Positions 62,279 through 64,000 of a DNA stretch of 64,000 bases are shown here, piece by piece; positions within the stretch are counted from its first letter, which is position 1; every line of letters starts with the position of its first letter. The notes below the pieces were generated by a model, which made no database searches, was not told the DNA's origin, and saw nothing but the letters and a program-made list of their open reading frames with translations. Location: NCBI GenBank assembly GCA_035489435.1, contig DATHKG010000020.1; one strand, written 5' to 3'. The DNA comes from DATHKG01 sp035489435 (GTDB lineage Bacteria; Bacteroidota; Bacteroidia; Chitinophagales; Chitinophagaceae). The position numbers and the translations under genes were made by a program.

Positions 62279-62338
62279 GCTGCATGGACTGAAACTGCAT
62301 GGAATGGAGCTGCATGGACTGAAGCTGCATGGACTGAT
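62279..62338 (-). repeat. 15-bp tandem repeat, four copies, upstream of susC
   Basis: Units on the + strand: GCTGCATGGACTGAA (62279), ACTGCATGGAATGGA (62294), GCTGCATGGACTGAA (62309), GCTGCATGGACTGAT (62324). On the susC strand it begins 50 bp before the start codon and could be translated as V-H-A-A-S/P units if translation began further upstream. Confidence 0.88.
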
Positions 62339-62680
62339 GAGGTCATTTGGGAGCTGAATATCTAAGAATTGTGAGACATCTTATATATGTGCGGGAGTAT
62401 GTATAAATTCTCATACAAGTTAGCTTATCATTTAGCTTTTCGGTTTGCGATAGTTGAAAACGCACCGACTTTTCAATTACATGTCGACGATTCAAAATTC
62501 TATAGAAAAAAATTCGGCGCTGTAATGTAGTAGAATATGCAGATTAGAGAGATTAAAATCTTCTTAACTTGTAGGAGATGTCAAACATTCTTTGTAAATC
62601 ATAGCCCAATACAAACAAGTATGTTTGTATCAACAGCATGTTTGGTTATTTATTTCGCTGGTTTTGTTATTGCAATTATA

Positions 62681-62719
62681 AGTCAATAGATATAGTCAAT
62701 AGAAATAGTCAATAGATAT
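62681..62719 (+). repeat. 13-bp tandem repeat, three copies, upstream of the GNAT gene
   Basis: AGTCAATAGATAT (62681), AGTCAATAGAAAT (62694), AGTCAATAGATAT (62707): exact spacing, one base change. It ends 8 bp before the first possible start codon of the GNAT gene. Confidence 0.88.
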
Positions 62720-62727
62720 ATTTAAAT

Positions 62728-63021
62728 ATGTATATTATGGATAACAATATTCAACACGAACAATTCGGTTCAGGAGGAGTATTTTACTACACATACGAGG
62801 GTAATCGAGTGGGAGAGATGCATTACCGAATGTCTGGTCAGGATAAAATGATTATAGACCATACCGAAGTCGACGAAAAAATGGAGGGGCATGGTATAGG
62901 TAAAAGTTTACTGGAAGCGTTGGTTGAATATGTTCGTGAAAAAAAGATTAAGGTAATTCCGCGATGTACGTTCGCGCAAGCCACTTTCCAAAAAATGAAA
63001 GAATGGCAGGATGTACTTTAA
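62728..63021 (+). CDS. GNAT family N-acetyltransferase (YjdJ-like, short form)
   Basis: 97 residues (94 if the ATG at 62737 is used: MDNNIQHEQF). The short GNAT fold has VGEMHYRMSGQDKMIIDHTE, the acetyl-CoA loop EKMEGHGIGKSLLEALVEYV (R/Q-x-x-G-x-G/A variant) and a C-terminal VIPRCTFAQATF. Members of this Gcn5-like short family acetylate unknown substrates. Followed by ATGAATT/ATGAGTT repeats. Confidence 0.9.
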   Translation: MYIMDNNIQHEQFGSGGVFYYTYEGNRVGEMHYRMSGQDKMIIDHTEVDEKMEGHGIGKSLLEALVEYVREKKIKVIPRCTFAQATFQKMKEWQDVL

Positions 63022-63195
63022 GAGAATTATGAATTATGAATTATGAATTATGAGTTATGAAAAAGTGATGAGTGACGAGTTAGGAATTCATAACTAATTC
63101 ATCACTCACTCATAACTCATCACTCACTCATAACTCATAACTCATCACTAAACTCACCACTCAACACTTACCACTCACCACTTACCACTCACCAC
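63022..63195. repeat. ATGAATT/ATGAGTT repeat array with complementary arm (copy 5)
   Basis: The longest array in the window. The left arm (from the GNAT stop to about 63080) reads ATGAATTATGAATTATGAGT and ATGAGTG units; the right arm (about 63085-63195) carries the complementary CATAACTCATCACTCACTCA and CCACTCACCACTTACCACTC. The stop codon and the last Trp codon of the convergent oxidoreductase fall inside the right arm. Confidence 0.88.
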
Positions 63196-64000
63196 TTAAA
63201 GGGCTTCGCTTGTTTTTGCGCTTTCAACGCCAGCTCGGTTGCCAGGAAACAATGGGCCTGGGTCATTGCGGTTTCGGTTCTGTTGAGTACATCGTTCACC
63301 AAATCTACCCCATAAGTAAGAGGTTCTTTGCTGCTATCAATATACTCGGTATCTTTTTGATTGACCACGAACAGGTGATTGCCACCCGCACGGCCGGCGA
63401 TATCTATGTTTTTTCTTATCTCGATATATCCTTCTGTTCCAAGAATTGTTAACCTCCCGTCGCCCCAGGTTTTCAGGCCATCCGGAGTAAACCAGTCGAC
63501 TCTTATATAACCCATACCACCATTACCTCTTATCATTACATCACCGAAATCTTCAAAAAGAGGATATTGTTTATTGTTTACATTTCCTACCTGCGAACTT
63601 ACAATTTCGGCCTGGGTCGAACCTGTGAAATAGAGATATTGATCAAACTGATGTGAGGCAATGTCTGTAATTATTCCCCCGAAATATTTCTTATCAAAAA
63701 ACCATGATGGCCTTGATTTTGGCGTCATCCGGTGAGGGCCGAGGCCGATAGTCTGAATTACTTTACCAATGGCACCTGATTTTACAATCTGGCCGGCTTT
63801 GACTGTTGCACGGTTCTCAAATCTTTCGCTATACATGATCGAATAAATACGACCTGTTTGTTTCTGGACCTTTCGAATTTCTGTTAGTTGATCAAGAGAA
63901 GTAATACCAGGTTTATCAGACATATAATCCTTTCCGCTTTTCATTACCCTGATGCCAAGGGGCCCTCTCTCGTCGGGTATCGCAGCACTTAATACCAGGT
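63189..64000 (-). CDS. Gfo/Idh/MocA family oxidoreductase, N-terminus beyond the window
   Basis: The frame is open from the right edge: before the first Met at 63944 it reads AAIPDERGPLGIRV, the family context, so the start is outside. EKP-like region in GKDYMSDKPGITSLDQL (DKP variant of the EKP motif), substrate half with GGIITDIASHQFDQYLYF and VDWFTPDGLKTWGDGRLTIL. It is a cytoplasmic or exported NAD(P)-dependent sugar oxidoreductase; the signal region is not visible. Distinct from the exported member at 15114. Confidence 0.88.
   Translation of the reverse strand, partial: LVLSAAIPDERGPLGIRVMKSGKDYMSDKPGITSLDQLTEIRKVQKQTGRIYSIMYSERFENRATVKAGQIVKSGAIGKVIQTIGLGPHRMTPKSRPSWFFDKKYFGGIITDIASHQFDQYLYFTGSTQAEIVSSQVGNVNNKQYPLFEDFGDVMIRGNGGMGYIRVDWFTPDGLKTWGDGRLTILGTEGYIEIRKNIDIAGRAGGNHLFVVNQKDTEYIDSSKEPLTYGVDLVNDVLNRTETAMTQAHCFLATELALKAQKQAKPFKW

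Larger units (their letters stand above)
62230..62727. other. intergenic region upstream of susC and the GNAT gene, with two kinds of tandem repeats
   Basis: About 500 bp between two divergent genes. The susC side holds four copies of a 15-bp repeat (62279-62338); the GNAT side holds three copies of a 13-bp repeat (62681-62719). No credible gene in between; the sequence is AT-rich. Confidence 0.65.

Noticed and set aside
62230..62346. 39-residue N-terminal extension of SusC
   Set aside because: It is encoded mainly by the 15-bp tandem repeat and would bury the signal peptide; kept as an alternative in the findings but not as the start.
63022..63195. Repeat array resembling a CRISPR
   Set aside because: Units are 7-8 bp, degenerate and directly tandem, without unique spacers of fixed length, and no cas gene is nearby.

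Overview
The window reads as chromosomal DNA of a Bacteroidota bacterium, most likely family Chitinophagaceae. The support is a SusC/SusD pair, many secreted glycan-active proteins, CarboxypepD_reg-type outer-membrane proteins, ECF sigma factors paired with membrane proteins, DUF2911, TAnnTTTG-like promoter -7 elements, weak Shine-Dalgarno signals and AT-rich intergenic DNA. Both ends cut genes: a sodium/solute symporter on the left and a Gfo/Idh/MocA oxidoreductase on the right. I see no rRNA, tRNA, CRISPR array, prophage or insertion sequence.

Layout. 0-14 kb holds the symporter end, an ECF sigma locus (sigma factor, anti-sigma/TonB-C fusion, DUF2911 protein) facing a vWA protein, then xerD, a Cys-cluster protein, lipB, a PLP enzyme and a nucleotidyltransferase. 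It ends in a second ECF locus whose partner is a membrane-anchored trypsin-like protease. 14-23.5 kb holds a small lipoprotein, a YdcF-like protein and a same-strand sugar block (Gfo/Idh/MocA, GH2, aldose 1-epimerase, secreted metallohydrolase-like protein, GH13 alpha-amylase) followed by a response regulator. 23.6-29.5 kb has a response regulator, a TPR histidine kinase, fabF and small membrane proteins. 30-37 kb has a frameshifted TonB-dependent receptor, a DUF5060 hydrolase, an orphan four-helix-bundle sensor and a GH127 arabinofuranosidase.

37-49 kb looks like an accessory or stress region: a zinc metallopeptidase, a LigD-like protein lacking the ligase domain, a decayed three-subunit molybdenum hydroxylase operon, an MBL hydrolase, a DUF6766 membrane protein, a truncated sorbosone-dehydrogenase-like gene, an LLM oxidoreductase, a FAD/Rieske oxidoreductase, a DUF72 protein and an SDR. 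50-57 kb is a signalling cluster (two receivers, a PAS kinase, a stand-alone CheB-like protein and a 1333-residue CheB-CheR-PAS-kinase fusion) with no chemoreceptor, CheA or CheW. 57.5-62.3 kb is a susC-susD pair, followed by a GNAT protein and the oxidoreductase fragment.

The most unusual features are: (1) a degenerate ATGAGTT/ATGAGTG repeat family found only at 3' ends of convergent genes, sense-oriented to each gene and sometimes supplying the stop codon; (2) two ECF sigma loci whose partners share an anti-sigma-like N-terminus and one membrane helix but carry different periplasmic modules (TonB-C versus trypsin); (3) short phased tandem repeats directly upstream of a response regulator, susC and a GNAT gene; (4) clustered gene decay around 39.7-44.5 kb next to the ligase-less LigD.
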